Source of the DNA: JAGRKR01 sp041397725
Lineage (GTDB): Bacteria > Pseudomonadota > Alphaproteobacteria > Rhizobiales > Hyphomicrobiaceae
Assembly: GCA_041397725.1 (NCBI GenBank)
Contig: JAWKVZ010000001.1
Location: 806,001-870,000, forward strand
Length of the DNA stretch: 64,000 nucleotides
Reading direction: 5' to 3'
The translations under genes and the position numbers were made by a program. This document shows, one piece after another, positions 24,388 through 33,529 of the stretch (positions are counted from its first letter, which is position 1; the number at the start of each line of letters is the position of its first letter). Under the pieces are notes generated by a model. The model saw only the letters and a program-made list of their open reading frames with translations, was not told where the DNA came from and made no database searches.

Positions 24388-24966
24388 TCAGCTCGCATCG
24401 CTGGTGCAAAGCGAGGGGTAGCGCTGACAGGCGCGGCTGCGATCGTTGTCGCTGCGGGGCGTGGTTGACGGCTCGTGGCGCTCGGGGGCCGCGCGGGGCC
24501 GCGGCGACTCCGGCGCGGGTGTGCCGCGTGGCGCCATGCGCTCGGTATCGCGGCTTGCAAACGTCTTCCATTTGAAGCCGCGCACGTAACCGACCGACGG
24601 ATCGAATTTCACTGACCATTCGATGCGTCCCGCAGCGTGCAGGCTCGTCACTTCGCAGCGCACGAAGCCCGCCTCCGCGAACTGGCGTGTCTCGCGGACC
24701 TGCTGGCGTGGCCCCATGCGGGCGACCTTGTCGACGACGATGCCGCCGTTCTTCTCCGTCATGACGTCGATGAGCTTGAGGCTGAGGATGCGATCGGCAT
24801 GCCGGCCGGTCTGGAGCACCTCGATGGTCGCGGCGACGATGGAATCGCACCTGATCGTGCGCTGTCGTGCATCGGCGCTCTGCGCAGCGGCCGGCGAGGC
24901 CGCAAGGGCGGCCATGGCCAGGCCGGTCGCCATAGACAGAACCTGGCGGGACAACGCGTTGCTCAT
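24388..24966 (-). CDS. Secreted cysteine-containing hypothetical protein, copy 1
   Basis: A 192-residue exported protein of unknown function. Signal peptide MSNALSRQVLSMATGLAMAA cut near AAAQ-SA, a globular part with IRCDSIVAATIEVLQTG and GFVRCEVTSLHAAGRIEWSV, a charged Pro/Arg-rich stretch, and a terminal ACQRYPSLC motif. The neighbouring gene at 25186-25854 has the same plan, so the two look like diverged tandem duplicates. GGGAGG lies upstream of the start at 24966. Confidence 0.75.
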   Translation of the reverse strand: MSNALSRQVLSMATGLAMAALAASPAAAQSADARQRTIRCDSIVAATIEVLQTGRHADRILSLKLIDVMTEKNGGIVVDKVARMGPRQQVRETRQFAEAGFVRCEVTSLHAAGRIEWSVKFDPSVGYVRGFKWKTFASRDTERMAPRGTPAPESPRPRAAPERHEPSTTPRSDNDRSRACQRYPSLCTSDAS

Positions 24967-25185
24967 TTCATGCCTCCCATCCATCCGCATGCCCGGCCGC
25001 TGAAAAGTGCGCTTGATTGCCTCCGCGCGCACCCCGGCACGAGCCCCACGACGCTTCATCTGGGAACGTCTTGAACGACATTCAAGGCGTGCGGAAGCTT
25101 CTGATCGGAGTGAGGCGCCGCTGCAACAGGCCGACGCCGGCATCGCAGAACCGGCGCCATCGGCTACCGCTTCGCACAGCGTCGC

Positions 25186-25854
25186 TCAGCACAGGTTGGG
25201 GAACCGTCCGCAAGCGCGTGGAGGCGCACCTTCCTCCGCCCGCCGAGGTGCCGGCGCCATAGGCCGAGGCGGCGTGTTCGGGATCGCCTCGGGAGGCTGC
25301 ACGGCGGCTGGCTTTGGCCTCGGCTGCGCCTGCGGTTGTGGTTGCCGGTCGCGGCGTGGCCCAGGAGCGGGTCGCGCGGCCGGCGGCGCGGGCGGGCGCA
25401 GGGCGACGCGACGCTCGATGTCGAAGCGAACCGACGTCACCCGATCCCTGCCCTTGTCAAACCACACGTGCCAGTCGACATCGGCAGCCGCGTGCCGGGT
25501 CGTGCCATGGCAATGCAGCGCCTGCCCATTCTGGTCCCTGCTGTGCTCGCTGTAGTCGACGATCGGACCCAGGCCCTGCAAGGGGCCCACGAAGCCCGTG
25601 GTAAGGGCCAGGATAATGATCTTGTCGAGCGAGCCCCGATCGAAGGTGCGCTCGAGATCATTGCCCGTCGCGAGAGCCGCCGATGTTCGCGCGATGATCG
25701 AGCGGCACGTCACCTCGCTCGCTGGCTCCGCCCGCGCCACACCGGCGTCGGAGAGCACCAGGAGCAGCAGCGCCACGGCGGCAAGTCCGGCCCGGCCGGC
25801 TCTGCAACACCGCCCCGCGATGTTCACGTTTGCGACCGACGAGCCCCGAGCCAT
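25186..25854 (-). CDS. Secreted cysteine-containing hypothetical protein, copy 2
   Basis: A 222-residue exported protein. An N-terminal hydrophobic segment (GLAAVALLLLVLSDAGVARA) is followed by VTCRSIIARTSAALATG, ALHCHGTTRHAAADVDWHVW, a Pro/Gln/Arg-rich linker and a C-terminal RACGRFPNLC. Paired cysteines, the HAA...W.V.F core and the terminal ACxRxPxLC motif match the product of the downstream gene, so they are probably paralogues. AGGAGG lies 7 bases before the ATG at 25854. Function unknown. Confidence 0.75.
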   Translation of the reverse strand: MARGSSVANVNIAGRCCRAGRAGLAAVALLLLVLSDAGVARAEPASEVTCRSIIARTSAALATGNDLERTFDRGSLDKIIILALTTGFVGPLQGLGPIVDYSEHSRDQNGQALHCHGTTRHAAADVDWHVWFDKGRDRVTSVRFDIERRVALRPPAPPAARPAPGPRRDRQPQPQAQPRPKPAAVQPPEAIPNTPPRPMAPAPRRAEEGAPPRACGRFPNLC

Positions 25855-26076
25855 ACCCCAACCTCCTGCAGGACCGCATGGTGGCGCCGGGCTCATCCCG
25901 ACTCACGGCTCCGGCAGGCCGGCCGGAGCCGCCGCGGGCACCGACAAGGGCCGCTTCGGCAGCCTACAGATAGCATCCAATGAACAGGTTTCAATGGCGC
26001 GGATATCTGATTATTCTGCCCTCGTGCCGCGTGTTGCAAGGCGGCATCGCCGGCGCACGGGCCTCCGCCCGGTGGC

Positions 26077-26490
26077 TCACAGGGTCTGGTGGCGTGCCCG
26101 GGCGGTCCGCTCGATGGCGGTGGTCACGAGCCGGTCGAGCTTCAAACGGTCGGCGAGGATCTCGAGGAACCGCACCTCCTCTGGCTGCACCTTGAGATCG
26201 GCTGCGGCCACCTCGACGGCGGCGGCATAGGCCGTCTCGTGCAGCTTGCGCGGCAGGCTCGACTCGATGAGGTCGAGGACCTTCTCGAGCCCCTTCTTCT
26301 CGCGCAGAACCGACCCGCACGCCTGCGCCACTGTCGGCAGCTTGTCGCCGTCGAAATCGTCGAACACGGGAAACTGGCTGACAATGCTGCCGATGCGCGA
26401 CAGCTCGGTGTCGGACATGTCACGGTCGACCGCGGCGGTCGTGACCATCACGTAGATGAGCGCCGTCTGAGGCGATAGGGCAGCGGCCAT
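26077..26490 (-). CDS. TerB-like (tellurite resistance domain) protein
   Basis: A 137-residue all-alpha protein of the TerB/DUF533-like superfamily: LIYVMVTTAAVDRDMSDTEL at the start with conserved acidic residues, GLEKVLDLIESSLP in the middle, and AAAVEVAAADLKVQPEEV followed by LEILADRLKLD, which mirrors the first acidic motif. The acidic positions bind metal in characterised TerB domains. The start at 26490 gives a complete domain without the non-homologous extension. No other ter genes are nearby, so a link to tellurite is not supported; these single-domain proteins are common in Rhizobiales. Confidence 0.82.
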   Translation of the reverse strand: MAAALSPQTALIYVMVTTAAVDRDMSDTELSRIGSIVSQFPVFDDFDGDKLPTVAQACGSVLREKKGLEKVLDLIESSLPRKLHETAYAAAVEVAAADLKVQPEEVRFLEILADRLKLDRLVTTAIERTARARHQTL

Positions 26491-26833
26491 TGCACCGTTT
26501 CTCCGGGTTGGGCTTTTGCAGGCAGACATGACAACTGCCCCATTTTGGGGCCGCAAGGCAAGGTGCAAGGACGCCTGCCCGCGAAAAACCAAGCCCGAGG
26601 CCTTCGATTGACGGCCCGGAGTGGCCTCACTACTGTCCGCCACACCCGGCGGAACAGGCGAGGCGAAGGACCGCGACTGGCGAAACTGCGCTGGAGTGAT
26701 GCCGGCACGTCTGGTTAATGGGATGACCGGCGCGCATCGCATGCGAGACATGCGGTGACTTGGCTCCGGCGCCCCGCTGGCGCCTCGTGACGCGAACCAC
26801 CCCTGGCCGAAACGCTACTGCAGAGCCCGACCC
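26491..26833. other. 343-bp divergent intergenic region
   Basis: This lies between the TerB-like gene (minus) and the lysyl-tRNA synthetase gene (plus). No gene is supported. It contains the hairpin GCCCCA-ttt-TGGGGC (26537-26551) and GGCGCC-ccgct-GGCGCC (26768-26784). The second lies about 50 bases upstream of the LysRS start and could be in its leader. I found no T-box or other recognisable riboswitch. Confidence 0.5.
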
Positions 26834-28723
26834 GTGACCAAATCCCCTTCCGAGACTGCCCCGAAGTCGCGCCGTGGCCGAAGCGCCAAGGCCGCCACCC
26901 CTGCCGCTGCGACGGATGCGCCGGCAGAGAGCGCCGCGACCCGCAAGCGCGGGGGCAGGAAAGCTGCTGCAAAATCCCCCGCCACGGGCACCGCCAAGGC
27001 CGGATCGACCCCGCGCGCCGCTGCGGGAGCGGACAAGAGCGAGACCAGGAGCCGGGCCAAGCCGAAGCGCACCGACAAGGCCCCGGCGGCGCGCGCCCGC
27101 AAACCAGCCAAGCCGACGGCCAAGGTCACCGCCGCAGCGCAGGAGGCGCGCGCCTGGCCGTTCGAGGAGGCCCGCAAGATCATTGCCCGCCTCGAGCGCA
27201 TGCCAGGAGGCGATGCACGCACGGTCATCTTCGAGACCGGCTACGGCCCCTCGGGGCTGCCGCACATCGGCACCTTCGGCGAGGTGGCGCGCACCACCAT
27301 GGTGCGTCATGCCTTCGAGGTGCTGACCGGCGGGCGGATCAAAACGCGCCTCGTCTGCTTCTCGGACGACATGGACGGCTTCCGCAAAGTGCCGGGCAAC
27401 GTGCCAAACCAGGAGATGCTCGCGGGCTATCTCGACACGCCCCTGACCAGCGTGCCGGACCCCTTCTCGAATGCCTACCCGAGCTTCGCCCACCACAACA
27501 ATGCGCGGCTCCGGGCCTTCCTCGACCGCTTCGGCTTCGACTACGAGTTCCTGTCCGCGACCGAGGTGTACAAGTCCGGCGCCATGGATGCGACGCTGCT
27601 GACGATGCTCGAGGCCTACGACAAGGTGATGGAGATCATCCTGCCGACGCTCGGGCCGGAACGCCGCGCCACCTACTCGCCCTTCCTGCCGATCTCGCCG
27701 ACGACCGGCAAGGTGCTCTACGTCCCGATGGTCGAGCGCAATGCCGCCAAGGGCACCGTCGTCTATGTCGACCCGGAGTCGGGCAGGAAGGTCGAGACGG
27801 CCGTGACGGGCGGCGCCGTCAAGTGCCAGTGGAAGGCTGATTGGGCGCTGCGCTGGACGGCGCTCGGCGTCGACTACGAGATGGCGGGCAAGGATCTGAT
27901 CGATTCCGTGACGCTCTCCTCGCGCATCTGCAAGGCGCTCGGCGGCACGCCGCCCGAAGGCTTCAACTACGAGCTCTTCCTCGACGAGCGCGGCGAGAAA
28001 ATCTCCAAGTCCAAGGGCAACGGGCTCACCATCGACGACTGGTTGACCTATGCCAGCCCCGAAAGTCTGGCGCTCTTCATGTTTCAGAAGCCGCGCACGG
28101 CCAAACGGCTGTATTTCGACGTCATTCCGCGCACGGTCGACGAGTACCTGCAGTTCGTCTCCGCCTACCCCGCGCAGGATCTCAAGCAGCAGCTCGACAA
28201 TCCGAGCTGGCACATTCACGCCGGCGCGCCGCCCGCGGCCGAGCTGCCGATCAGCTATGCGCTGCTGCTCAATCTGGTGTCCGCGTCCAACGCCGAGGAC
28301 AAGGCGACGCTGTGGGGCTTCATCGGCCGCTATGCGCCGGGTGCCACACCCGAGAGCTACCCGGCGCTCGATCATCTCGTCGGTTACGCCATCGCCTACT
28401 ATCGGGACTTCGTCAGGCCGACCAAGCGGTTCCGCCTGCCCGACGACAAGGAGCGGGCGGCTCTGAGCGCGCTCGACAGCGGGTTGGCCAGCCTCGCGCC
28501 CGGCGCCAGCGCCGAGGAGTTGCAGACGCTCGTCTACGAGACCGGCAAGACCATGGGCTACGCCGAGGCGTTGCGCGACTGGTTCAAGACGATCTACGAG
28601 GTGCTGCTCGGCTCCTCGCAGGGACCGCGCTTCGGCTCGTTCATCGCGCTCTATGGCGTCGCCGAGACACGCACCCTGATCGCCAAGGCGCTGGCGGGCG
28701 AGCTGACGTCGGCGGCGGAGTAG
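26834..28723 (+). CDS. lysK: Class I lysyl-tRNA synthetase with a basic histone-H1-like N-terminal tail
   Basis: A 629-residue class I LysRS, the type found in archaea, spirochaetes and alphaproteobacteria. The HIGH-like motif is PHIGTFGE (H144), and the KMSKS-like motif is KISKSKG (K389-S393); GYGPSGLPHIG is characteristic. Residues 1-106 form a tail very rich in Ala, Lys, Arg and Pro (KPAKPTAKVTAAA-type repeats) and resemble bacterial H1-like proteins. The synthetase core begins near WPFEEARK at residue 108. There is no in-frame ATG, GTG or TTG between the GTG at 26834 and the core, so the tail is part of the protein, unless initiation is non-canonical. Only a weak ribosome site is visible. 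Confidence 0.93.
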   Translation: MTKSPSETAPKSRRGRSAKAATPAAATDAPAESAATRKRGGRKAAAKSPATGTAKAGSTPRAAAGADKSETRSRAKPKRTDKAPAARARKPAKPTAKVTAAAQEARAWPFEEARKIIARLERMPGGDARTVIFETGYGPSGLPHIGTFGEVARTTMVRHAFEVLTGGRIKTRLVCFSDDMDGFRKVPGNVPNQEMLAGYLDTPLTSVPDPFSNAYPSFAHHNNARLRAFLDRFGFDYEFLSATEVYKSGAMDATLLTMLEAYDKVMEIILPTLGPERRATYSPFLPISPTTGKVLYVPMVERNAAKGTVVYVDPESGRKVETAVTGGAVKCQWKADWALRWTALGVDYEMAGKDLIDSVTLSSRICKALGGTPPEGFNYELFLDERGEKISKSKGNGLTIDDWLTYASPESLALFMFQKPRTAKRLYFDVIPRTVDEYLQFVSAYPAQDLKQQLDNPSWHIHAGAPPAAELPISYALLLNLVSASNAEDKATLWGFIGRYAPGATPESYPALDHLVGYAIAYYRDFVRPTKRFRLPDDKERAALSALDSGLASLAPGASAEELQTLVYETGKTMGYAEALRDWFKTIYEVLLGSSQGPRFGSFIALYGVAETRTLIAKALAGELTSAAE

Positions 28724-28734
28724 AGCCGAGGCCG

Positions 28735-30510
28735 TCAGCCGCCGGAGCCTGCCACGGCGCGACGCTTCAGGCTGGCGATGGCCGATCCGCCTGCCCCCGG
28801 CTCGACGGCCTGCTGGGCGCCGGGCACGGGTCCGAGTTCCCACATGCGTGTGATGAAGCCGATCAGGTGCTTGTGGCGGCGCTCCAGCTCGCCCTGCTCC
28901 CAGGTCGGCGACATGGCGACCTGCTGGAACTGCACGAGATCGCGCACGCCGGGCTTTGCCTGATAGTGCCTGATCTTCTTGTCGAACTCCCAGCGCGACG
29001 AATACGGCGCCCGTTTCTGCGGCACCAGGAACAGATTGCCGAGGGCATCCGTCCAGCGCTCGCGCTGCCCCTTGAAGGGATACCATTTGAGCCAGAGGCT
29101 GCCGACGGGCGGATCCTTCGGCAGCACCCGCTCCAGTGACGCCCGCTCCATGCGGGACTCGATCTCGCGGCCCGACACCTCCTCCTCGAGGGCGAGCAGG
29201 ATGGCGCGCACCGCAGGAGGCCGCAGCTCATCGGCGATGCGGCCGGTGAGCGTGCGCATGGCCTTGCGCTTCTCGTCGGTGCGCAGATGCAGCGGCGAGG
29301 TCGGCGTCAGAGCCTCGCCACGGTCGATCGCCGCGACGACCTCGAGATACCGCTTCTTGCGCTCGTTCTCCGGCGCCCGGCAGAGGAGAAGTCCATAGGC
29401 AAGCCGCTCCAGAGCGCGCGCGAAATCGGCCGTGCCTTCGGGCGCCTGCTCGGTGAACCAGACGAGCGCCGGCGGCACCCAGTCCGAGTTCTCGATGCGG
29501 TTGAGCCGGCGCAGCGCACGATTGACGGCATCCGATCCGTGCGGCGCCGGCAGCGTCGCGGCCAGCACGTGGCTCAGGTGCGCCGACGCCGGCAGCAGCG
29601 TGGCGTCGATGAAGTGCTGGCCCGAGGTGTAGCGCATCTGGATGATGGAGAGAACGTCGCGGACGAGCGTCTGGTCCTTGCGATGATCCAGGTACATGGC
29701 GCGCAGGTAGGAGAACAGCTTGAGGAACTGCGTGCGCCCCAGTGCGTCCTCCATGTCCTCCCAGACCTTGGTGTAGCGCTGCTGCTCCGTCTCGCTCCAG
29801 CCGCGAATGATCTGTGCCTTGAGGATGTCCGTCGGCGACAGATTGAGCCCACGATTGTTGAGGATGGAGAAGATGCGGACCGCCGCCTCCTGATCGACGG
29901 CGCCGACCACCACGAGGGAGCAGCTCTGCAGCACGAACTTGGCCAGGAGCGTACGATCTCCGTCCGAGAGCCGGCCCAGGTACTCGCGCAGCAGGTCGCG
30001 GTTCTCGATGATGCGGCGTTGCGCGTCCGTCAGGTCGTCGTCCCTCTCGGGCGGCCGGACCGTCGCTCCGTTCTCCTGCACATGCGTGCGGAAGAAGTCG
30101 GCATCGCGCTCGCGCAGATTGAGGCGGTAGTGCGCGGTCGATCCCTTGTAGGGATTGCCGCGGTCCCAGATGAATGCGTGCAGGTTCTCGGTCTCGTCGC
30201 GGCTGGCGAGATCGCGCAGAACCGCCAGCAGGATCGTCAGCGTCGTCAGGCGCTGTTGCCCGTCCACGATGTCGGAGAGCGGGTTATCGGGCTCCTTGAT
30301 CAGCACCACGCTGCCGAGGAAATAGGGCGGCGCCTCATCGTCCTGTCCTTCGGCGGCCTCCTCGAAGGCTTCCAGCAAGTCGTCGAGAAGTTGCGCGGTC
30401 TCCTCCGTGGTCCAGGAGTAGGGCCGCTGATAGACAGGTATCTGGAAACGATAACTGTCGCAGAGAATGCTCTTCAGGCGGCTTTCCGCCGCCCACAACG
30501 ACTTGCTCAT
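28735..30510 (-). CDS. DUF262 domain protein with degenerate DUF1524 (HNH) domain
   Basis: A 591-residue protein of the DUF262-DUF1524 (GmrSD-like) class. The N-terminal DUF262 domain (ParB-like nucleotide-binding fold) is intact: QIPVYQRPYSW and DGQQRLTTL at residues 83-91, and SILNNRGLNLSPTDILKA. The C-terminal domain aligns without gaps to the HNH domain of the paralogue at 44948-46663, but the HNH histidine is arginine (LERVLP, R461) and the later asparagine is alanine (KRAP in place of RDND), so nuclease activity is unlikely. LGNLFLV and the FDKKI lysines remain. It is convergent with lysK, 11 bp away. GmrSD is a type IV restriction system against modified phage DNA; this copy could be regulatory. 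Confidence 0.88.
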   Translation of the reverse strand: MSKSLWAAESRLKSILCDSYRFQIPVYQRPYSWTTEETAQLLDDLLEAFEEAAEGQDDEAPPYFLGSVVLIKEPDNPLSDIVDGQQRLTTLTILLAVLRDLASRDETENLHAFIWDRGNPYKGSTAHYRLNLRERDADFFRTHVQENGATVRPPERDDDLTDAQRRIIENRDLLREYLGRLSDGDRTLLAKFVLQSCSLVVVGAVDQEAAVRIFSILNNRGLNLSPTDILKAQIIRGWSETEQQRYTKVWEDMEDALGRTQFLKLFSYLRAMYLDHRKDQTLVRDVLSIIQMRYTSGQHFIDATLLPASAHLSHVLAATLPAPHGSDAVNRALRRLNRIENSDWVPPALVWFTEQAPEGTADFARALERLAYGLLLCRAPENERKKRYLEVVAAIDRGEALTPTSPLHLRTDEKRKAMRTLTGRIADELRPPAVRAILLALEEEVSGREIESRMERASLERVLPKDPPVGSLWLKWYPFKGQRERWTDALGNLFLVPQKRAPYSSRWEFDKKIRHYQAKPGVRDLVQFQQVAMSPTWEQGELERRHKHLIGFITRMWELGPVPGAQQAVEPGAGGSAIASLKRRAVAGSGG

Positions 30511-30664
30511 CGCAGCCCCCCGCGAATCATTTGACCACAAGTGTTGCCGCAACAAGAGAGCGAGTAAACACCCCCCTGCTGATCTGGCGCAGGACGCTTG
30601 CCCGGCACTTCGCCGCATGCGACGCTGCCCACCTCACCCTTCGCGTCGCCCTCCCTGAGGCATC

Positions 30665-31426
30665 ATGTGGACGCCCGAGGCCCTCGCCACGATCTGTGGA
30701 ACGTTTCTGCTCGCCGGCTTCGTCAAGGGCGTGATCGGGCTCGGTCTGCCGGCCGTCTCCCTGGCGTTGCTGACCGCGGCGTTCGGCCTCGCCCCGGCCA
30801 TGGCGCTGATGCTCGTGCCCTCCTTCGTCACCAACATCTGGCAAGGCCTGGTCGGCGGACACCTGCGCCCGCTGCTCGCCCGCCTCTGGAGCCTGCTCGC
30901 CCTGGCGGCCGCCACGACCTGGCTCGGCGCCAAGGTCCTGGCCGGCACCGACGCGACGGCACTGGCCGCCCTGCTCGGCCTGCTGCTCGCGCTCTACGCC
31001 CTCTCCAACCTCCTGCGCTGGAGCCTGCCGCCGCCGGGCCATCGTGAAGGCTGGGCGTCGCCGCTGGTCGGCGCTGTGGTCGGCGTGCTCAACGGCATGA
31101 CCGGGTCCTTCGTCGTGCCGGGGGTGCTCTACCTCCAGGCGCTCGGGTTTTCGCGCGCCGAGCTCATTCAAGCGATGGGCATTCTCTTCACGGTCTCGAC
31201 CGTGGCCCTGGCTGTCGCCCTCGCGGATCATCGACTGGTCTCCCCGGACCTCGGCAAGCTCTCCGCCATCGGCGTCCTGCCCGCGCTCGCCGGCATGGTG
31301 GCCGGACAGCGCCTCGGCCGCCGGCTTTCCGAAAAACACTTCCGCCTGGTCTTCTTCCTTTCGCTGCTCGTCCTCGGCCTGGTCATTCTGATAAGGCAGA
31401 CGCTGAAGCTTTCCGCGTCCTGGTAG
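30665..31426 (+). CDS. TauE/SafE family sulfite exporter-like permease
   Basis: A 253-residue membrane protein with about 8 hydrophobic segments in two similar halves, as in the TauE/SafE (DUF81) family: LLAGFVKGVIGLGLP in the first half and GVLNGMTGSFVVPG in the second. The family exports sulfite, sulfoacetate or other organosulfur or carboxylate anions. It starts with ATG at 30665 behind GAGG. The LLM oxidoreductase begins 48 bp downstream on the same strand, so co-transcription is possible; FMN-dependent LLM enzymes often desulfonate, which would fit a sulfite exporter. That link is inference. Confidence 0.9.
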   Translation: MWTPEALATICGTFLLAGFVKGVIGLGLPAVSLALLTAAFGLAPAMALMLVPSFVTNIWQGLVGGHLRPLLARLWSLLALAAATTWLGAKVLAGTDATALAALLGLLLALYALSNLLRWSLPPPGHREGWASPLVGAVVGVLNGMTGSFVVPGVLYLQALGFSRAELIQAMGILFTVSTVALAVALADHRLVSPDLGKLSAIGVLPALAGMVAGQRLGRRLSEKHFRLVFFLSLLVLGLVILIRQTLKLSASW

Positions 31427-31474
31427 TCGACCCATGCCCCACCATTTCCGCTCGCATCCAATCGAGGTCATGTC

Positions 31475-32509
31475 ATGAAGATCGGACTATTCCTGACCAG
31501 CCAGCAGAAGCTCTCCGCCGACCTCGTGCGCTCCGTCGACGAGCACATCGCCATGGTGCATCTGGCCCGTGACAAGGGCTGGGATCTCGTGGTCAGCGGC
31601 CAGCACTACCTCAACGAGGGTGACAACAAGGCGCTCCAACCCGTACCGCTCATTGCGCGTCTGGCGGCGGAAGCCGGCGAGATGACGCTCGGCCTGGGCA
31701 TCCTTCTGCTCAACCTGCACAACCCCGTGTACACCGCCGAGACCGTGGCGACGCTCGACATCATCTGCCGCGGCAACTTCGTCTTCGGCGTCGGCCTCGG
31801 CTATCGCGACGTCGAGTTCGACGCCTTCGCGGTGCCGAAGGGCGAGCGGGTCAGGCGCTTCGAGGAGTATCTGGCGCTCGTGCAGCGGCTGTGGACGGAA
31901 GACAGCGTCAGCTGCGACGGGCCGACGTGCAGGCTCGACAAGGTCCGTCTCAACACGCGGCCCGTGCAGGTGCCGCGCCCGCCGATCTGGATCGCGGCCA
32001 ACAACGATCCCGCCGTCAAGCGCGCCGCGCGGCTCGGGGATGCCTGGTTCATCAATCCACATTCCACGCTCGAGACCATCCGCGGCCACGTCAAGCTCTA
32101 CCGCGAGACGCTCACCGCCTGCGGCAAGCCGGCGCCACGCCATCTCCCGATCGTCAAGGAGATCTTCTGCGCCCGCGACCGGGCGACGGCGATCGCCGAG
32201 GCCGGCCCCTATCTCCTCGGCAAGTACCGCGACTACGCGAAGTGGGGCCAGGACAAGGTGATGCCCGGCAACGAGGACTTCACGCGGGCCTTCGACGACC
32301 TCATCAAGGACCGCTTCATCCTCGGCTCGCCCGAGGACTGCTACGAACAGCTCCGCCCCTACTGGGAGGAGTTCGGCGTGGACTACTTCGTCTTCCGGAC
32401 CCGCTGGGCAGGCATGCCGCTGGCAACGGCGCTTTCCTCGGTCCGCCTGATCTCCGACGAGGTGCTGCCAGCCATGCGCAAGGCCACGCCGGCACGCTGG
32501 ACGCCCTGA
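31475..32509 (+). CDS. LLM class flavin-dependent oxidoreductase
   Basis: A 344-residue luciferase-like (TIM-barrel) oxidoreductase using FMN or F420: KIGLFLTSQQ start, MTLGLGILLLNLHNPVYTAE, the GRGNF-like loop (CRGNFVFGVGLGYRDVEFDAF), RPPIWIAANNDPAVKRAARLGD and a C-terminal GSPEDCYEQL segment. Members oxidise or desulfonate alkanes, alkanesulfonates or N-heterocycles. GAGG precedes the ATG. It lies between a TauE-type exporter and a sugar-isomerase-like gene, all on the plus strand. Confidence 0.9.
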   Translation: MKIGLFLTSQQKLSADLVRSVDEHIAMVHLARDKGWDLVVSGQHYLNEGDNKALQPVPLIARLAAEAGEMTLGLGILLLNLHNPVYTAETVATLDIICRGNFVFGVGLGYRDVEFDAFAVPKGERVRRFEEYLALVQRLWTEDSVSCDGPTCRLDKVRLNTRPVQVPRPPIWIAANNDPAVKRAARLGDAWFINPHSTLETIRGHVKLYRETLTACGKPAPRHLPIVKEIFCARDRATAIAEAGPYLLGKYRDYAKWGQDKVMPGNEDFTRAFDDLIKDRFILGSPEDCYEQLRPYWEEFGVDYFVFRTRWAGMPLATALSSVRLISDEVLPAMRKATPARWTP

Positions 32510-32624
32510 CCACCGTCACGACGGAATTAGGGGTTGTTTCCGCCCGCTGCTCAACTAAAGTTCGAGTGTGGATACTCACCCGGTACGAGGCGAGATCCAG
32601 GGCAGGAAACGATCGGAGGCAAGC

Positions 32625-33455
32625 GTGTCTCTCAAGGACCGCATAGGAATTGACCTCGGCCGCCGTGTGCCGGTCGAGGAGGGCATCGCGTTCGCCGCAA
32701 AGAACGGCGTGCGCTACATCGATGCCCAGATGGACATCGCGCCGAATGCGATGGAGAGCTTCGACGATGCGCGCTGCGCCGGCATCCGCGAAGCCTGCGC
32801 CAAGGCCGGTCTCCACCTTGGGTTGCATACGCTGTCGGCGGTCAACATCGCCGAGGTCTCACCTTTCCTGCGCGACGCCGCCGACCAGTACCTGCGCGCC
32901 TACATGGACCTCGCCAGGCGCCTCGGCGCAGAATGGATCGTCGTCCATGCCGGCTATCATTTCACCTCCGACAAGAAGCTGCGCATGCAGGCTGCGCTCG
33001 ACCGCCTGAAACGGGCTGTGGACTACGCGGAGAAAACCGGCACGTTCCTCGTTCTCGAGAACCTCAACGGCGAGCCGGAGCTCGCCGAGGTGCATTACCT
33101 CGCCTCGAACCTCGAGGAATGCCACTACTTCTTCGACCAGATCACCTCGCCCCGGCTCGGCTGGTCCTTCACCATCAACCACGCCCACTACGATCCCGTC
33201 GGCATCGACGGCTTCATCGACGGCATGGACATGTCGCGCTGCGCCGAGGTGCGCATGGCCGACAATAACGGCCTCTACGAGATCCACATGAAGCCCGGCG
33301 AGGGCACGGTGGATTTCGGCCGCATGATCAGGCGCATCGAGGCGACGGGCTTCAAGGGCCACTACATGAACGGCTTCGGCACGATCGAGGACATGCTCGC
33401 CGGCCGCGACTATATCGTCGCCCGCGCTGAGGAGGCAGGCGTCAAGGTCGCGTGA
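32625..33455 (+). CDS. Sugar phosphate isomerase/epimerase family (AP endonuclease 2 fold) protein
   Basis: A 276-residue TIM-barrel protein of the xylose-isomerase-like superfamily. Metal-binding positions are visible in WIVVHAGYHF (H), LENLNGEPELA (E), FTINHAHYD (H) and EIHMKPGEGTVDF (H, E). The GTG at 32625 with GGAGGCAAGC upstream is preferred over the GTG at 32568. Such proteins isomerise or dehydrate sugar-related substrates. It is followed 74 bp downstream by a TTT solute-binding protein, so it may process the substrate that the transporter brings in. Confidence 0.85.
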   Translation: MSLKDRIGIDLGRRVPVEEGIAFAAKNGVRYIDAQMDIAPNAMESFDDARCAGIREACAKAGLHLGLHTLSAVNIAEVSPFLRDAADQYLRAYMDLARRLGAEWIVVHAGYHFTSDKKLRMQAALDRLKRAVDYAEKTGTFLVLENLNGEPELAEVHYLASNLEECHYFFDQITSPRLGWSFTINHAHYDPVGIDGFIDGMDMSRCAEVRMADNNGLYEIHMKPGEGTVDFGRMIRRIEATGFKGHYMNGFGTIEDMLAGRDYIVARAEEAGVKVA

Positions 33456-33529
33456 GCGGCCACCGCATTCGACAAGAAGACTCGCGACGAAGAACGCTCG
33501 GCAGAATCGAGCACTCGAGGGAGGAAGCC

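Noticed and set aside
26630..29086. A minus-strand open frame of 818 codons over the lysyl-tRNA synthetase
   Set aside because: Shadow of lysK: the plus strand has all class I LysRS motifs, and the minus frame has none.
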